The notes: generated by a model from the letters alone, not told the origin. Shown: positions 7,596 to 16,092, numbered from the stretch's first letter. The stretch: DNA of 64,000 bases from Pseudomonas triticicola (GCF_019145375.1 NZ_JAHSTX010000002.1:751308-815307); one strand, 5' to 3'. Numbers and translations are program-made.

Positions 7596-8051
7596 TCAGA
7601 TCGGCCACGTCAGTCCCTGAACCACAAAGAATCCATTACAGGTGAGTTCCCGCGTGTCATTCGTGTGCTGTGCTTTGCCGGAAAATTTGTAATCTTTGAG
7701 GTCGTATCGGTACACGAAGTTACTGATTTGAGTCACCGCGATAATGGAAGAAGTTGTCGTTTCAAATTCATAGGGACGAGGATCGGCTCGGTCTATGACA
7801 ATCGTTTCTGAATAGCGCAAAGGGGAAGGATCCTGCGGGTAGCGAAGCGAGATGGAGATGATTCGCGCGCCCGACAAGCTGTCGTTGTGGCGGAAAGAAA
7901 AGTCGTATCCCCCTAACACGTTGATGGAAATGGATGTGCTTGAAGTGCTGTAGCTGGTCAAGTCCAGATAATTACCGCTGATGGTGCCTTTGACATCAGT
8001 TTCAATAGAGCCGAACGCGAAGACGGCGTTGGGTACGTTTGGGTTTGCCAT
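7596..8051 (-). CDS. Unknown 151-residue protein
   Basis: No family recognised. The protein begins M-A-N-P-N-V-P-N-A-V-F-A-F-G, has no signal peptide, and is rich in Ser, Thr and Tyr with short alternating hydrophobic runs, as in small beta-sandwich proteins. It contains one Cys (residue 139 or so). The ATG at 8049-8051 is preceded by CAGGT, a good ribosome site; an earlier in-frame ATG at 8088-8090 is less likely. The DNA is AT-richer than the flanking gcd gene. It is the first gene of a likely two-gene unit with the secreted protein downstream. In character, but not in recognisable sequence, it resembles the two-domain protein next to lon. Confidence 0.65.
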   Translation of the reverse strand: MANPNVPNAVFAFGSIETDVKGTISGNYLDLTSYSTSSTSISINVLGGYDFSFRHNDSLSGARIISISLRYPQDPSPLRYSETIVIDRADPRPYEFETTTSSIIAVTQISNFVYRYDLKDYKFSGKAQHTNDTRELTCNGFFVVQGLTWPI

Positions 8052-8352
8052 GAGACCTGCCTCTGTATGATCCGAATAGTGAAGAGGCAAGTCTGGGTAA
8101 AAGCGTAAAAGCTGTGAACTGTAATACCTGACAGTTTTTTATTCTTGTTCGCGATAGTTATTCAGGCCCAGCGCATTTTCCGAACGCTACCGACCCGCCT
8201 GTCGGAAAACTCCGGCGTATTGATCAGCGTCAGCAGGACGAACCTGTTCACAACCGCTACCACAGGTTTATTCATTGCCTGCCAAGTTGCGCTCACAAAA
8301 AAAGGCGATGTCCTTCACGGAACATCGCCTTTTCAATACCGCCAGCTAACGC
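8052..8352. other. Intergenic region between unknown gene and gcd
   Basis: AT-rich promoter region for the 151-residue gene, then the gcd terminator at 8297-8333. A CTGACAG half-repeat near 8128 is followed by a T run. No gene is supported. Confidence 0.5.
8297..8333 (-). terminator. Rho-independent terminator of gcd
   Basis: An 11-bp stem AAAGGCGATGT / ACATCGCCTTT (8301-8311 and 8322-8332) is followed on the minus strand by a T run (A run at 8297-8303 on the plus strand). It lies 20 bases after the gcd stop. The other side also has T residues, so it may work in both directions. Confidence 0.85.
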
Positions 8353-10764
8353 TTATTCCGGCAGTTTGTACGCAATGATGTAGTCACCCATCTTGGTACC
8401 CAGCGAGCCATGGCCGCCAACAACGAGCAACACGTATTGCTTGCCGTCCTTGCCGGTGTAGGTCATCGGAGTCGCTTGACCACCCGCAGGCAGGCGCGAT
8501 TTCCACAGTTCTTTACCGGTATTCACGTCATAGGCGCGCAGGTACTGGTCGAGGGTGCCGCTGAGGAAGCCGACGCCGCCGGCAGTGACCATAGAACCGC
8601 CCATGCTTGGTACGCCGAGGGTGAAGCCGATCGGGATTGGCGAGCTGTCGCGGCTGGTGCCGTTCTTGCGTTTCCACACGACTTTGCCAGTGGTCAGGTC
8701 GATACCGGCGACGTAGCCCCAGGCCGGGGCCTGGCACGGTACGCCGAGTGGCGACATGAACGGGTGCATGATCACCGCGTAAGGCGCGCCGGTGTTTGGC
8801 TGCACGCCCGAAGTTTCGCTCTCGCGCTTGCTGCCGGCTTCGACTTGCTCGCGTGGGACCATTTTCGAGACGAAGGCCATGTAGTTCGGGCTGGTGAACA
8901 GCAGCTGGCGAACCGGGTCGACCGAGACGCCGCCCCAGTTGAACACGCCGACGTTACCCGGATAGATCAGGCTGCCCTGTTCCGATGGCGGGGTGTACTG
9001 GCCTTCGTAACGCAGTTCCTTGAACTGGATGCGGCACAGCATCTGGTCGAACGGGCTGGCGCCCCACATGGCTTTTTCGGTGAGTTCCGGGGCCAGCAGG
9101 TTGAGGTCCGAACGGGCCTGGGTCGGTGCGGTGTGGTCGCCTTTCACGGCGCCTTGCGGTACCGGGATTTCCTTGATCGGAATGATCGGCGTGCCGTCAC
9201 GACGGTCAAGGACGTACAGGCTGCCCTGTTTGGTCGGAGCGATCAGCGCAGGTTTCACGCCGTCGGCGGTTTTCATGTCGAGCAGGGTTGGCTGGCTGCC
9301 GACGTCCATGTCCCACAGGTCATGGTGGGTGAACTGGTAGTTCCAGCGCACCTTACCGGTGGCCAAGTCCAGTGCGACGAGGCCGGCGCTGAATTTCTCC
9401 GCGCCCGGGGTGCGGTTGCCGCCCCATTGGTCTGGAGTCTGGTTGCCCAGTGGCAGGTAAACCATGCCGAGTTTTTCATCGACGCTGGCCAGCGACCACA
9501 TGTTCGCCGAGTTGCGGCTGTAGGTTTCGCCCGGGGCCAGAGGCTCGGTGGCGTCCGGCTTGTCGCTGTCCCAGTTCCACACCAGGTGACCGTCGCGCAC
9601 GTCGAAGGCGCGGATCACGCCCGATGGCTCATTGGTCGATTCGTTGTCGGTGACGTGACCGCCCATGATCACCAGATCACGGGTAATCGCTGCTGGCGAG
9701 GTGGAGTAGTAGCCGCCAGCGGTGAACGGGCCGATGCCTTGGGTCAGGTCAACCACGCCTTTGTTGCCGAAGCCTTCGCAGATCTTGCCGGTGTCGGCGT
9801 TCAACGCAATCAGGCGGGCATCAGCGGTTGGCAGGTACAGACGACGCGGGCAGGCCTGAGCAACAGCCTGGCCGGCTTCGGAGATGACAGCGGAACCGGC
9901 GTTTTCAGACTTGGCATAGGCGGCTTCGTCGTAATACGAAACGCCACGGCAAGTCATGTGGGCGAAGCCCTTGAAGCCGACCGGGCTCTTGATCTGTGGA
10001 TCGAAGCGCCAGATTTCCTTGCCGGTGTCCGGGTCCAGTGCCAGCACTTTGCTGTGCGCGGTGCAGGCGTAGACCATGCCGTTGGCTTTGAGCGGGGTGT
10101 TTTCGTTGGTCAGCTCGACCGGGTCATCGGCGGTTGGCAGGTCGCCGGTCTGGATGCGCCAGGCTTCTTGCAGCTTGCCGACGTTTTCCGGGGTGATCTG
10201 CTTGAGCGGCGAGTAGCGGTCACCGAACTCGGTGCGACCGTACGCCTGCCAGTCGCCATCCGGCATGGCCGGTGCGGTGCTGGTCATGTCCGCGCTGTCG
10301 CGGCCCAGTTCGCCGAAGGTTTCGCCTGGATGAGTGAAGAGGCTGGCCAAAGCGGTAACGCCGGCCAGGATCACAGCGACGGTCAGGCCGCCGGTGCCGA
10401 TTTTCGCCGGGCCGTTGAGCAGCAGCGGACGACGGAACCACGGCAGCAGCATCACGAAGCCGAGGACAAACCACAGCGCCAGACGCGGCACCAGTTGCCA
10501 CCAGTCCAGACCGACTTCCCACAATGCCCACACCGTGCTGGCAAACAGCACGATGGCGTACAGGCCCAGTGCCGCGCGGCGGCGCATCAGCAGCAGAACG
10601 CCGGTCAATGCGATGCCGATACCGGCCAGCAGATAGTAAAGCGAGCCGCCGAGCATGCTCAGCTTGACTCCCCCGGCCAGCATGGCCAGGCCCATCAGTA
10701 GAAGCAGGATGCCGAGCAGGGCGGGTAGTAGCCGACCCCGGCTCGAAGCACTTTCGGTGCTCAT
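8353..10764 (-). CDS. gcd: Membrane-bound PQQ glucose dehydrogenase
   Basis: Quinoprotein (EC 1.1.5.2) that oxidises glucose to gluconolactone in the periplasm and passes electrons to ubiquinone; the gluconic acid also solubilises phosphate. The protein has 803 residues, the usual length. The first about 150 residues contain five hydrophobic segments. The rest is the PQQ beta-propeller with repeated tryptophan-type motifs (G-K-E-I-W-R, G-K-V-R-W-N-Y, G-K-V-V-W-K, G-K-E-L-W-K). The ATG at 10762-10764 has GGAG nine bases upstream; the longer frame lacks family similarity. The neighbour oprB supplies the sugar porin. It ends at a strong terminator. Confidence 0.97.
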   Translation of the reverse strand: MSTESASSRGRLLPALLGILLLLMGLAMLAGGVKLSMLGGSLYYLLAGIGIALTGVLLLMRRRAALGLYAIVLFASTVWALWEVGLDWWQLVPRLALWFVLGFVMLLPWFRRPLLLNGPAKIGTGGLTVAVILAGVTALASLFTHPGETFGELGRDSADMTSTAPAMPDGDWQAYGRTEFGDRYSPLKQITPENVGKLQEAWRIQTGDLPTADDPVELTNENTPLKANGMVYACTAHSKVLALDPDTGKEIWRFDPQIKSPVGFKGFAHMTCRGVSYYDEAAYAKSENAGSAVISEAGQAVAQACPRRLYLPTADARLIALNADTGKICEGFGNKGVVDLTQGIGPFTAGGYYSTSPAAITRDLVIMGGHVTDNESTNEPSGVIRAFDVRDGHLVWNWDSDKPDATEPLAPGETYSRNSANMWSLASVDEKLGMVYLPLGNQTPDQWGGNRTPGAEKFSAGLVALDLATGKVRWNYQFTHHDLWDMDVGSQPTLLDMKTADGVKPALIAPTKQGSLYVLDRRDGTPIIPIKEIPVPQGAVKGDHTAPTQARSDLNLLAPELTEKAMWGASPFDQMLCRIQFKELRYEGQYTPPSEQGSLIYPGNVGVFNWGGVSVDPVRQLLFTSPNYMAFVSKMVPREQVEAGSKRESETSGVQPNTGAPYAVIMHPFMSPLGVPCQAPAWGYVAGIDLTTGKVVWKRKNGTSRDSSPIPIGFTLGVPSMGGSMVTAGGVGFLSGTLDQYLRAYDVNTGKELWKSRLPAGGQATPMTYTGKDGKQYVLLVVGGHGSLGTKMGDYIIAYKLPE

Positions 10765-10873
10765 AGTGTGATTCTCCGTGACGTTTATGTAGTCCCGCGC
10801 TGTAGTCACTTTAGATGACGATTTGGCGCAGGCATGGTTCAGATAAAAACTTGTTCGGCTAACGAAAAGCATT

Positions 10874-10967
10874 CCTGTGGGAGCGAGCCTGCTCGCGAAA
10901 GCGGTGTATCAGGCAACACTGCAGCGACTGACAGGCCGCCTTCGCGAGCAGGCTCGCTCCCACAGGG
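10874..10967. repeat. REP family A, inverted pair
   Basis: A forward copy at 10874-10904 and a reverse copy at 10935-10967, about 30 bases apart, between oprB and gcd on the same strand. Such hairpins between the two genes could limit read-through or mRNA decay. Confidence 0.9.
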
Positions 10968-10981
10968 GCTAACTGTGATCT

Positions 10982-12343
10982 TTAGAACGACGACTGGATC
11001 TTGATTCCGCCGATCAGGGCGTCGTCGACGTCGTTCACGCCACCGGGGTGGCGGATGTATTGCAGGTTCGGGCGTACGGTCAGCCAGTTGGTCACGTGCA
11101 CGCCGTAATACAGCTCGGCGCTGTATTCGGTGTCCTGCGGTGGCAGGAACGCCGGATTGTCGTAGTCGTAGACGGCGTTGGCGCGGTTAGTCATTTCGGC
11201 GTTCTTGCGATAGGCCGGGTTGACGTGCACACGAGCTAGGGCGAAACCGATGTCATCCTTGGCGCGGGCATCGAACGGACCTTTGTAGGTCAGGCCGGCC
11301 TGCACGTAGTTGTCGATGGCATTGGTTTTCTTGTCATGCATCGTCGCGTTGGCGAACAGGCTCAAACCACGACTGTTATCGCTGGCGACACTGGTGACCT
11401 GCTGCTGCAGGCCCAGCCACACGCCGTGCTTGCTCGACGCGCTGCGGTAGGCTTCGCCACTCAGCGCTGCCGGTTGGCCGTTCTGGTCTTTATAAACGTC
11501 AGAGGCCTTGGCATTGCTGTAGTAATAACCGGCGCGGTATTCGCCCGGCAGGCCGTTGAGCTTCGGCGTCCACACCAGTTCGACCGGCAGGATCGCGCCC
11601 TGGGTGCCGCTGCCGCTGAGTTTGAAACCGTTGCCGCGATCGAGGTTCGACGGGTTCTGCTCGTAGGCGCCGACCTGCGCATACAGCTCCGGCGTCAGGT
11701 GATATTTGACCCGCAGCGCCCACTGGCTGACCGGCCAGTTGTACCAGATGCCGCCGACCCAGTTGCCGACCTGCGAGCCGCAGAAGGCCAGGTTCTGGAA
11801 GTCGCAAGGGAAGCTGTTGAAGTCTTCGCCTTCGCCGAAGCGGCCGACCTTGATGTCGAGTTTCTGATCGAAGAATTTCTGCTGGTACCACATCTGCGTC
11901 AGGCGCGTGGTCTGGCCACGGCCCCAGACTTCCTGGGCGGAAGTGAAGCCGCCAACGCGCGGGTCGTTGATGCGGTCGTTGCTGATGTTGTTGCCGCTGC
12001 GCTTGGTGATGGTCAACTGAAATTCAGCGTCGTTCCAACCGAGGATCTTCTGCAGATCCAGATGGGTGCCGAGGCCGAACTGGTCGCTGTAGCGCGCAGT
12101 GCGGTCGTGGTCATAACCGCCGTGCAGGTTGCTGCCCATTTCGCCGGTGTAATCGAGTTTGAAGTCGTAGCCTTTTTCCGCAAGTTCTGTGCGCGTGCCG
12201 TTCCAGTCACCGAGCATGTACGGTGATTCACTATCGAAGGCCGGCGCCGCGTGGGCACAGGTAGCCAAGCCAAGGGCGGTGCAGCCGCCAAGGGTGCGCA
12301 GCGCAGAGATAGCGCTGTCTCGGGAGAAGAAAAAGTCAGGCAT
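10982..12343 (-). CDS. oprB: OprB carbohydrate-selective porin
   Basis: Outer-membrane porin that lets glucose and other sugars into the periplasm. The protein has 453 residues. A signal peptide ends near A-H-A (residue 32), and the mature chain opens with S-P-Y-M-L-G-D-W-N-G-T-R, the OprB family start. The rest consists of amphipathic beta strands and ends in a C-terminal Phe (I-K-I-Q-S-S-F), the usual BAM-recognised ending. It lies upstream of gcd on the same strand, a common Pseudomonas pairing, with a REP pair between. The start ATG at 12341-12343 lacks a strong Shine-Dalgarno. Confidence 0.92.
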   Translation of the reverse strand: MPDFFFSRDSAISALRTLGGCTALGLATCAHAAPAFDSESPYMLGDWNGTRTELAEKGYDFKLDYTGEMGSNLHGGYDHDRTARYSDQFGLGTHLDLQKILGWNDAEFQLTITKRSGNNISNDRINDPRVGGFTSAQEVWGRGQTTRLTQMWYQQKFFDQKLDIKVGRFGEGEDFNSFPCDFQNLAFCGSQVGNWVGGIWYNWPVSQWALRVKYHLTPELYAQVGAYEQNPSNLDRGNGFKLSGSGTQGAILPVELVWTPKLNGLPGEYRAGYYYSNAKASDVYKDQNGQPAALSGEAYRSASSKHGVWLGLQQQVTSVASDNSRGLSLFANATMHDKKTNAIDNYVQAGLTYKGPFDARAKDDIGFALARVHVNPAYRKNAEMTNRANAVYDYDNPAFLPPQDTEYSAELYYGVHVTNWLTVRPNLQYIRHPGGVNDVDDALIGGIKIQSSF

Positions 12344-12643
12344 GAAGAAGTCTTTTTTTGATGTTTTTTCGAGTGCAGGCCGAGCGCTTCAGATTGTCGC
12401 AGGCAGTGAAGCGTTTCAGCGGAAGGGCGGCAGGATAATGATCTGTAACAAATTGAGAAAGGGCTTTTGCAGACATGCAGCGTTTCGGATTCGGTAACAG
12501 TGCGGCAAACGGGCGCATTGTGAGTCGGGCCGCAGCCTGCGATCTTCCCGGGTTGGCCTACATTTGCAGGAAGGCCTTCCACCTGCTCTGCCCCTCGGCT
12601 AAGGTGCGCGGCTTCTGCATATCACTTCGCCCAAAGGCCCGGC
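12344..12643. other. Divergent intergenic region oprB / VF530 gene
   Basis: About 300 bases with the oprB promoter region on the minus strand. It contains a short REP-like fragment (GCCGCAGCCTGCGATCTTCC at 12529-12548) related to the sequence at 6793. No gene or clear terminator is seen. Confidence 0.5.
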
Positions 12644-12874
12644 ATGAACGAACAATCCCCCGATCCGCTGCACGGCGTGACCCTCGAACAGATCCTCAAC
12701 GCACTGGTGACTCACTACGAGTGGTCGGGGCTCGCCGAGCGCATCGACATCCGTTGCTTCAAGAGCGATCCGAGCATCAAGTCGAGCCTGACCTTCCTGC
12801 GGAAAACCCCGTGGGCGCGGGAAAAGGTCGAGCGCCTGTACGTCAAGCTGATGCGCACCAGGCGACCGCTCTGA
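12644..12874 (+). CDS. VF530-family (DUF2132) small DNA-binding protein
   Basis: 76 residues. The pattern [24 protein letters not shown] followed by [25 protein letters not shown] is the family signature over the whole length. VF530 members are small proteins with structural evidence for DNA binding, but their cellular role is not established. A purine-rich AAAGG precedes the ATG. The next gene starts one base after its stop, so the two are probably cotranscribed. Confidence 0.88.
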   Translation: MNEQSPDPLHGVTLEQILNALVTHYEWSGLAERIDIRCFKSDPSIKSSLTFLRKTPWAREKVERLYVKLMRTRRPL

Positions 12875-12875
12875 G

Positions 12876-13514
12876 ATGGACAGCGCGAGGCGGCGACGCC
12901 TGATCACCGGCCTAGCCGTGTTGGGCTGGGCGGGGCTGGCAATTCAGCTGTACCTGATTTTCTTCGCACGATTGAGCATCGGCGCCAGCCTGCTGGGCGG
13001 GCTGGTGAGTTTCTTCAGCTACTTCACCATATTGACCAACACCCTGGTGGCGACGGTGCTGACCTGCGCGGTCACCGAGCGCGAATCCGCCGCGCGGCGC
13101 TGGTTTCTGCAACCGTGGGTCAGCAGCGGGATCGCGGTGAGCATCGCCGTGGTCGGTCTGGCCTACAGCATCCTGCTGCGGCACTTGTGGCATCCCGAAG
13201 GCTGGCAATTTGTTGCCGACGAATTGCTCCACGACGTCATGCCATTGCTGTTTCTTGGCTATTGGTGGTGCTGCGTCCCCAAGGGCACGTTGCGCCTGTG
13301 GCATCTGCCGCTGTGGCTGATTTATCCGTTGGTATATTTCATCTATGCCCTGCTGCGCGGGCATCTGCTCGGCGCCTATGCGTATCCGTTCATTGATGTC
13401 GCGGTGTTGGGTTATCCACAGGTGCTGGCAAATGCCGGGGGGATATTGGTGGGGTTTGTGTTGGTGGGCCTGCTGATTATCGGTCTCGACCGCAGATTGT
13501 CCGCACGAAGTTGA
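12876..13514 (+). CDS. Pr6Pr-family integral membrane protein
   Basis: 212 residues with about six hydrophobic segments (near 10-30, 42-62, 83-103, 117-135, 143-160 and 180-203) in an otherwise short-looped protein. The sequences S-Y-F-T-I-L-T-N and Y-P-F-I-D-V are typical of the Pr6Pr/FAR-17a-like family. The function of bacterial members is not known. The ATG lies one base after the VF530-gene stop, indicating an operon. The product sits in the inner membrane. No catalytic motif beyond conserved Asn/His residues was recognised. Confidence 0.8.
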   Translation: MDSARRRRLITGLAVLGWAGLAIQLYLIFFARLSIGASLLGGLVSFFSYFTILTNTLVATVLTCAVTERESAARRWFLQPWVSSGIAVSIAVVGLAYSILLRHLWHPEGWQFVADELLHDVMPLLFLGYWWCCVPKGTLRLWHLPLWLIYPLVYFIYALLRGHLLGAYAYPFIDVAVLGYPQVLANAGGILVGFVLVGLLIIGLDRRLSARS

Positions 13515-13521
13515 TATTCAA

Positions 13522-13610
13522 TGTGGGAGCGAGCTTGCTCGCGAATGCGGTGTGTCAGTCAGCAAATCTTTCGACTGCGCTGACGCCTTCGCGAGCAGGC
13601 TCGCTCCCAC
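13522..13610. repeat. REP family A, inverted pair
   Basis: A forward copy at 13522-13550 (one substitution, GAGCTTGCTC) and a reverse copy at 13583-13610. It lies between the convergent ends of the membrane-protein gene and the siderophore-interacting protein gene. Confidence 0.9.
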
Positions 13611-13635
13611 CAAGGTGATATGGGTCAGGAAGAGA

Positions 13636-14421
13636 TCACTCTTCCTCGGTGCCTTCCGCGCGCCAGTAGCCGACCGCCTTGATGAACTGTTCATCGAGCC
13701 CATGCTCATCGATCAGCACCCGGCGAATCTGCCGCGAGACCTTGGTTTCGGTCGCCACCCAGGCATACAGATTGCCCTTGGGCACTTGCAGTTGCTTGAC
13801 GGTAGTCAGCAGATTGTCCTTGCCACCTTCACGCAGCACCCAGATCACATTGAACTGCGCCGGGCTTTCCAGCACTTGCTGCTCGGCACCGTTTTCCACC
13901 TCGATCACCACCAGCGCCCGGCGATTTGCCGCCAGACCTTCGAGGCGGCGGGCGATGGCGGGGAGGGCGGTTTCGTCGCCGATCAGCAGGTAGCTGTCGA
14001 AGATGTCCGGCACGATCATCGAACCGCGTGGCCCGCCAATGTGCAGGAACTGCCCCGGTTGCGCCTGCTCGGCCCAAGTCGAGGCAGGGCCGTCGCCGTG
14101 CAGGACGAAATCGATGTCCAGCTCCATTTTTTCCAGGTCGTAACGACGCGGCGTGTAGTCGCGCATCTCCGGCATCGGCCCATTGTCCTTGCCGGCGCCC
14201 AGTTGCATCGTCTCCAGCGCCGCCGCTTGTTCGGCGTTCTGCGGGAACAGCAGTTTGACGTGATCGTCCGTCCCCAGGCTGATGAACCCGGCCAGTTCCG
14301 GCCCGCCGAGGGTGATGCGGCGCATGCGGGGGGTCAGGTCGGTGACGCGCAGCACTTCAAGTTTGCGCCGTTTGATTTCGTGCATCACGCGGTGAATGGT
14401 TTGAGTATCGACTGCAGTCAT
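13636..14421 (-). CDS. Siderophore-interacting FAD protein (ViuB/SIP-type ferric reductase)
   Basis: Flavoprotein expected to reduce ferric siderophores in the cytoplasm and free the iron. In the 261-residue protein, an FAD-binding segment R-D-Y-T-P-R-R-Y at 87-94 lies in a ferredoxin-reductase-like beta barrel, G-D-E-T-A-L-P-A-I at about 158-166 starts the NAD(P)H domain, and G-Y-W-R-x-G-x near the end is the SIP family closing motif. Its ATG overlaps the stop of the PadR gene (ATGA), so regulator and enzyme share one mRNA. Iron control could act through PadR; no Fur box was identified. Confidence 0.9.
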   Translation of the reverse strand: MTAVDTQTIHRVMHEIKRRKLEVLRVTDLTPRMRRITLGGPELAGFISLGTDDHVKLLFPQNAEQAAALETMQLGAGKDNGPMPEMRDYTPRRYDLEKMELDIDFVLHGDGPASTWAEQAQPGQFLHIGGPRGSMIVPDIFDSYLLIGDETALPAIARRLEGLAANRRALVVIEVENGAEQQVLESPAQFNVIWVLREGGKDNLLTTVKQLQVPKGNLYAWVATETKVSRQIRRVLIDEHGLDEQFIKAVGYWRAEGTEEE

Positions 14422-14993
14422 TCGGCTTTCTCCGGGGCAGGTTGAACGGCAGGGCCGTCGACGATGGCTTTGGCGGTGTCATTGAGCAGGTCGCGTACGC
14501 GCAGGATTTCCTCGGCGCTCCAGCGGCCGTGGTGCAGTTGCAGGGCATGACGCAGGTTGTGCACCGCTTCGTGGATTTCCGCCGGACGATCATGACCGCG
14601 CAGCGAGCGCTTGCTGACGTCGATGCGCATGCGTACGCCGTCGAGCGCCACCGCTTGTTCACTTAAAGACAAACGACCGGCGTCGGTGACGCTGTAACGC
14701 TTTTTGCCCGCCTCGGCATCACCGGCGATCAGATCGCTCTCTTCCAGAAAGGTCAGGGTCGGGTAGATCACCCCGGGGCTGGGGCTGTAGGCGCCGTCGA
14801 ACATGCCTTCGATCTGCCGGATCAAGTCGTAACCGTGGCAGGGCTGCTCGGCGATCAGCGCCAGCAACAGTAATTTCAAGTCGCCGGGGGCAAAGACTCG
14901 CGGGCCGCGGCCGCCTCGTTCGCGACCGGGGCGTTTCTCGAAGCCGTCGCGGCCATCGCCGTGCTCGCGGTGGGGGGAATGATGGTCTCTCAT
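14418..14993 (-). CDS. PadR-family transcriptional regulator
   Basis: 191 residues. After a His/Arg/Gly-rich N-terminal tail of about 33 residues comes the PadR winged helix (L-L-L-L-A-L-I-A-E-x-P-C-H-G-Y-D-L-I, S-P-G-V-I-Y-P-T-L, L-E-E-S-D-L-I), then a dimerisation helix region typical of short PadR proteins. The His-rich tail (H-H-S-P-H-R-E-H) could bind metal. It is the first gene of a two-gene operon with the siderophore reductase. An 18-bp perfect palindrome lies 32 bases upstream and is probably its own operator. The effector is unknown; heme, iron or a small ligand are possible. Confidence 0.88.
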   Translation of the reverse strand: MRDHHSPHREHGDGRDGFEKRPGRERGGRGPRVFAPGDLKLLLLALIAEQPCHGYDLIRQIEGMFDGAYSPSPGVIYPTLTFLEESDLIAGDAEAGKKRYSVTDAGRLSLSEQAVALDGVRMRIDVSKRSLRGHDRPAEIHEAVHNLRHALQLHHGRWSAEEILRVRDLLNDTAKAIVDGPAVQPAPEKAE

Positions 14994-15024
14994 TTCGTTT
15001 CTCTCTCGTCGTATTTAGATACAA

Positions 15025-15042
15025 CTTAAGATATATCTTAAG
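15025..15042. promoter_or_regulatory. Perfect 18-bp palindrome, likely PadR operator
   Basis: CTTAAGATATATCTTAAG reads the same on both strands. It lies 32-49 bases before the padR ATG, where a repressor would cover the promoter. A weaker palindrome, GTATTTAGATAC, sits at 15011-15022. Autoregulation through such sites is usual for PadR proteins. Confidence 0.65.
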
Positions 15043-15351
15043 CGCTGCGCAAGACGTTTTTGGCCTTGCCCTGAGCCGGACGGACGAGCGGTCGAGGCGA
15101 AAAAAGCTGGAAAAAGTTTTTTGAGCAATAAATCAAAGCGGTGACCGTAAAGTTAAAGTTATCGCTCTAGTTGCACTTGAGTATATATTCTAATTTCTCG
15201 CAAGTTGCCGAGTTAAAGCGGCCTAGTTGCTGTATGGTTTTTTGCCTGTAACTGTGTGTAGGGCGCAACTTACAGTGAATGTTGCAAGTATCTGTTTTTT
15301 GTTCTTTTTTCCGGCGGGGTGTGGGGTTGTTTAACTACGAGTTTGTCGGAA

Positions 15352-15378
15352 GTTGCCTGCTTACAATCCAGAGGCAAC
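15352..15378 (+). promoter_or_regulatory. Leader hairpin 1 of the fimbrial operon
   Basis: The inverted repeat GTTGCCT / AGGCAAC (15352-15358 and 15372-15378) has a 13-base loop and lies about 110 bases before the first pilin ATG. It is followed directly by a larger hairpin. No T run follows it. Confidence 0.5.
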
Positions 15379-15394
15379 AGTCGATGATGCCCGC

Positions 15395-15453
15395 CATTGA
15401 AAGTTCAAGTTGCTCTGGCGGTCGATGAGCAAAGGATTTTTGAACTTTCAATG
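15395..15453 (+). promoter_or_regulatory. Leader hairpin 2 of the fimbrial operon (14-bp perfect stem)
   Basis: CATTGAAAGTTCAA (15395-15408) and its exact reverse complement (15440-15453) enclose a second inverted repeat, TTGCTC / GAGCAA (15410-15415 and 15427-15432). In RNA this would be a long, nearly continuous hairpin ending 35 bases before the pilin ATG. A T run does not follow, so it is not a standard terminator. It could act as an operator, an RNA stabiliser, or a binding site for a regulator. Confidence 0.6.
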
Positions 15454-15488
15454 ACACCCCCTTATATAAAGCAAACAGGTACTGAACG

Positions 15489-15977
15489 ATGTTCAAGAAA
15501 ATCGCAATCGCTGCTCCACTGGCTCTTCTGGCACTGTCCTCCACGGCCTTCGCTGCGGGCGAAGCGTCGCACTCCATCAGCCTGATCGCTCATGTGCCAA
15601 CCAACGGTTTCTATGTGGTGCCGACTGATCCGGATCTGGTCAACAAGGACCAGGACATGAGCTATCAGCCGACCACCGGCAAGATGGCCGACGTCAACGG
15701 TTTCTTCGATGTGCGCAATAACAACGGTTCGGTTCATGCCAGCCTGGAAAGCCTGCCGAAACTGGTTGCCGGCAATACCTCAATCGACCTGCAGGTCATG
15801 CTCAACAACAAGGAACTGACCCTGACCCCGCAAATGGTCGTCGGTGAATCCGAGTCGGACGTGAACTACCGCGCCCCGCTGAAAATCTCCGCCAAAGGCA
15901 GCAACTTCCAGCCGGGCGACTACACCGGTTCCGTGGCGATGATCTTCGACGCCGTGCCACCGGTTGGCGGCAACTGA
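15489..15977 (+). CDS. CS1-type (alpha) fimbrial major subunit
   Basis: Pilin of the alpha chaperone-usher class (CooA/CblA/TcfA-like). The 162-residue precursor has a signal peptide ending near A-F-A-A (residue 22-23). The mature chain begins H-S-I-S-L-I-A-H-V-P-T-x-x-F-Y-V-V-P, the CS1 donor strand and first strand, and contains F-D-V-R near 70 and G-D-Y-T-G-S-V-A-M-I-F-D near the end. No cysteine is present, as usual for this class. Position as first gene behind a structured leader fits the major subunit. AGGT precedes the ATG. It is homologous to the fifth gene of the operon. Confidence 0.9.
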   Translation: MFKKIAIAAPLALLALSSTAFAAGEASHSISLIAHVPTNGFYVVPTDPDLVNKDQDMSYQPTTGKMADVNGFFDVRNNNGSVHASLESLPKLVAGNTSIDLQVMLNNKELTLTPQMVVGESESDVNYRAPLKISAKGSNFQPGDYTGSVAMIFDAVPPVGGN

Positions 15978-16092
15978 TCGACTGATCAGATTCAAAAAAC
16001 GCTCGCTTTTCACGCGTGGCGTCAACCGACGGGGCAAGCAGTGATGTTTGCCCCGACGGACTTTCATTGTCAGTCAATCAGAGTACGAGTTC

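Larger units (their letters stand above)
14994..15488. other. Divergent regulatory region between padR and the fimbrial operon
   Basis: 495 bases, clearly AT-rich compared with the genes on both sides. It holds the PadR palindrome (15025-15042), AT-rich stretches that could serve as promoter elements (for example TATATTC near 15184), and two nested hairpins just before the first pilin gene. No ORF is supported. Confidence 0.7.

Noticed and set aside
8410..10701. A 763-codon open frame on the plus strand opposite gcd
   Set aside because: It lies wholly antisense to gcd, has Ala/Arg/Gly/His-rich shadow composition and no motif. High-GC codon use produces such frames; similar ones oppose lon, aauS, glpD and the glutamate-synthase-like gene.
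15395..15453. Inverted repeats before the fimbrial genes as a phase-variation invertible element
   Set aside because: The repeats enclose only 31 bases, too short for a promoter, and no site-specific recombinase gene is in the window.
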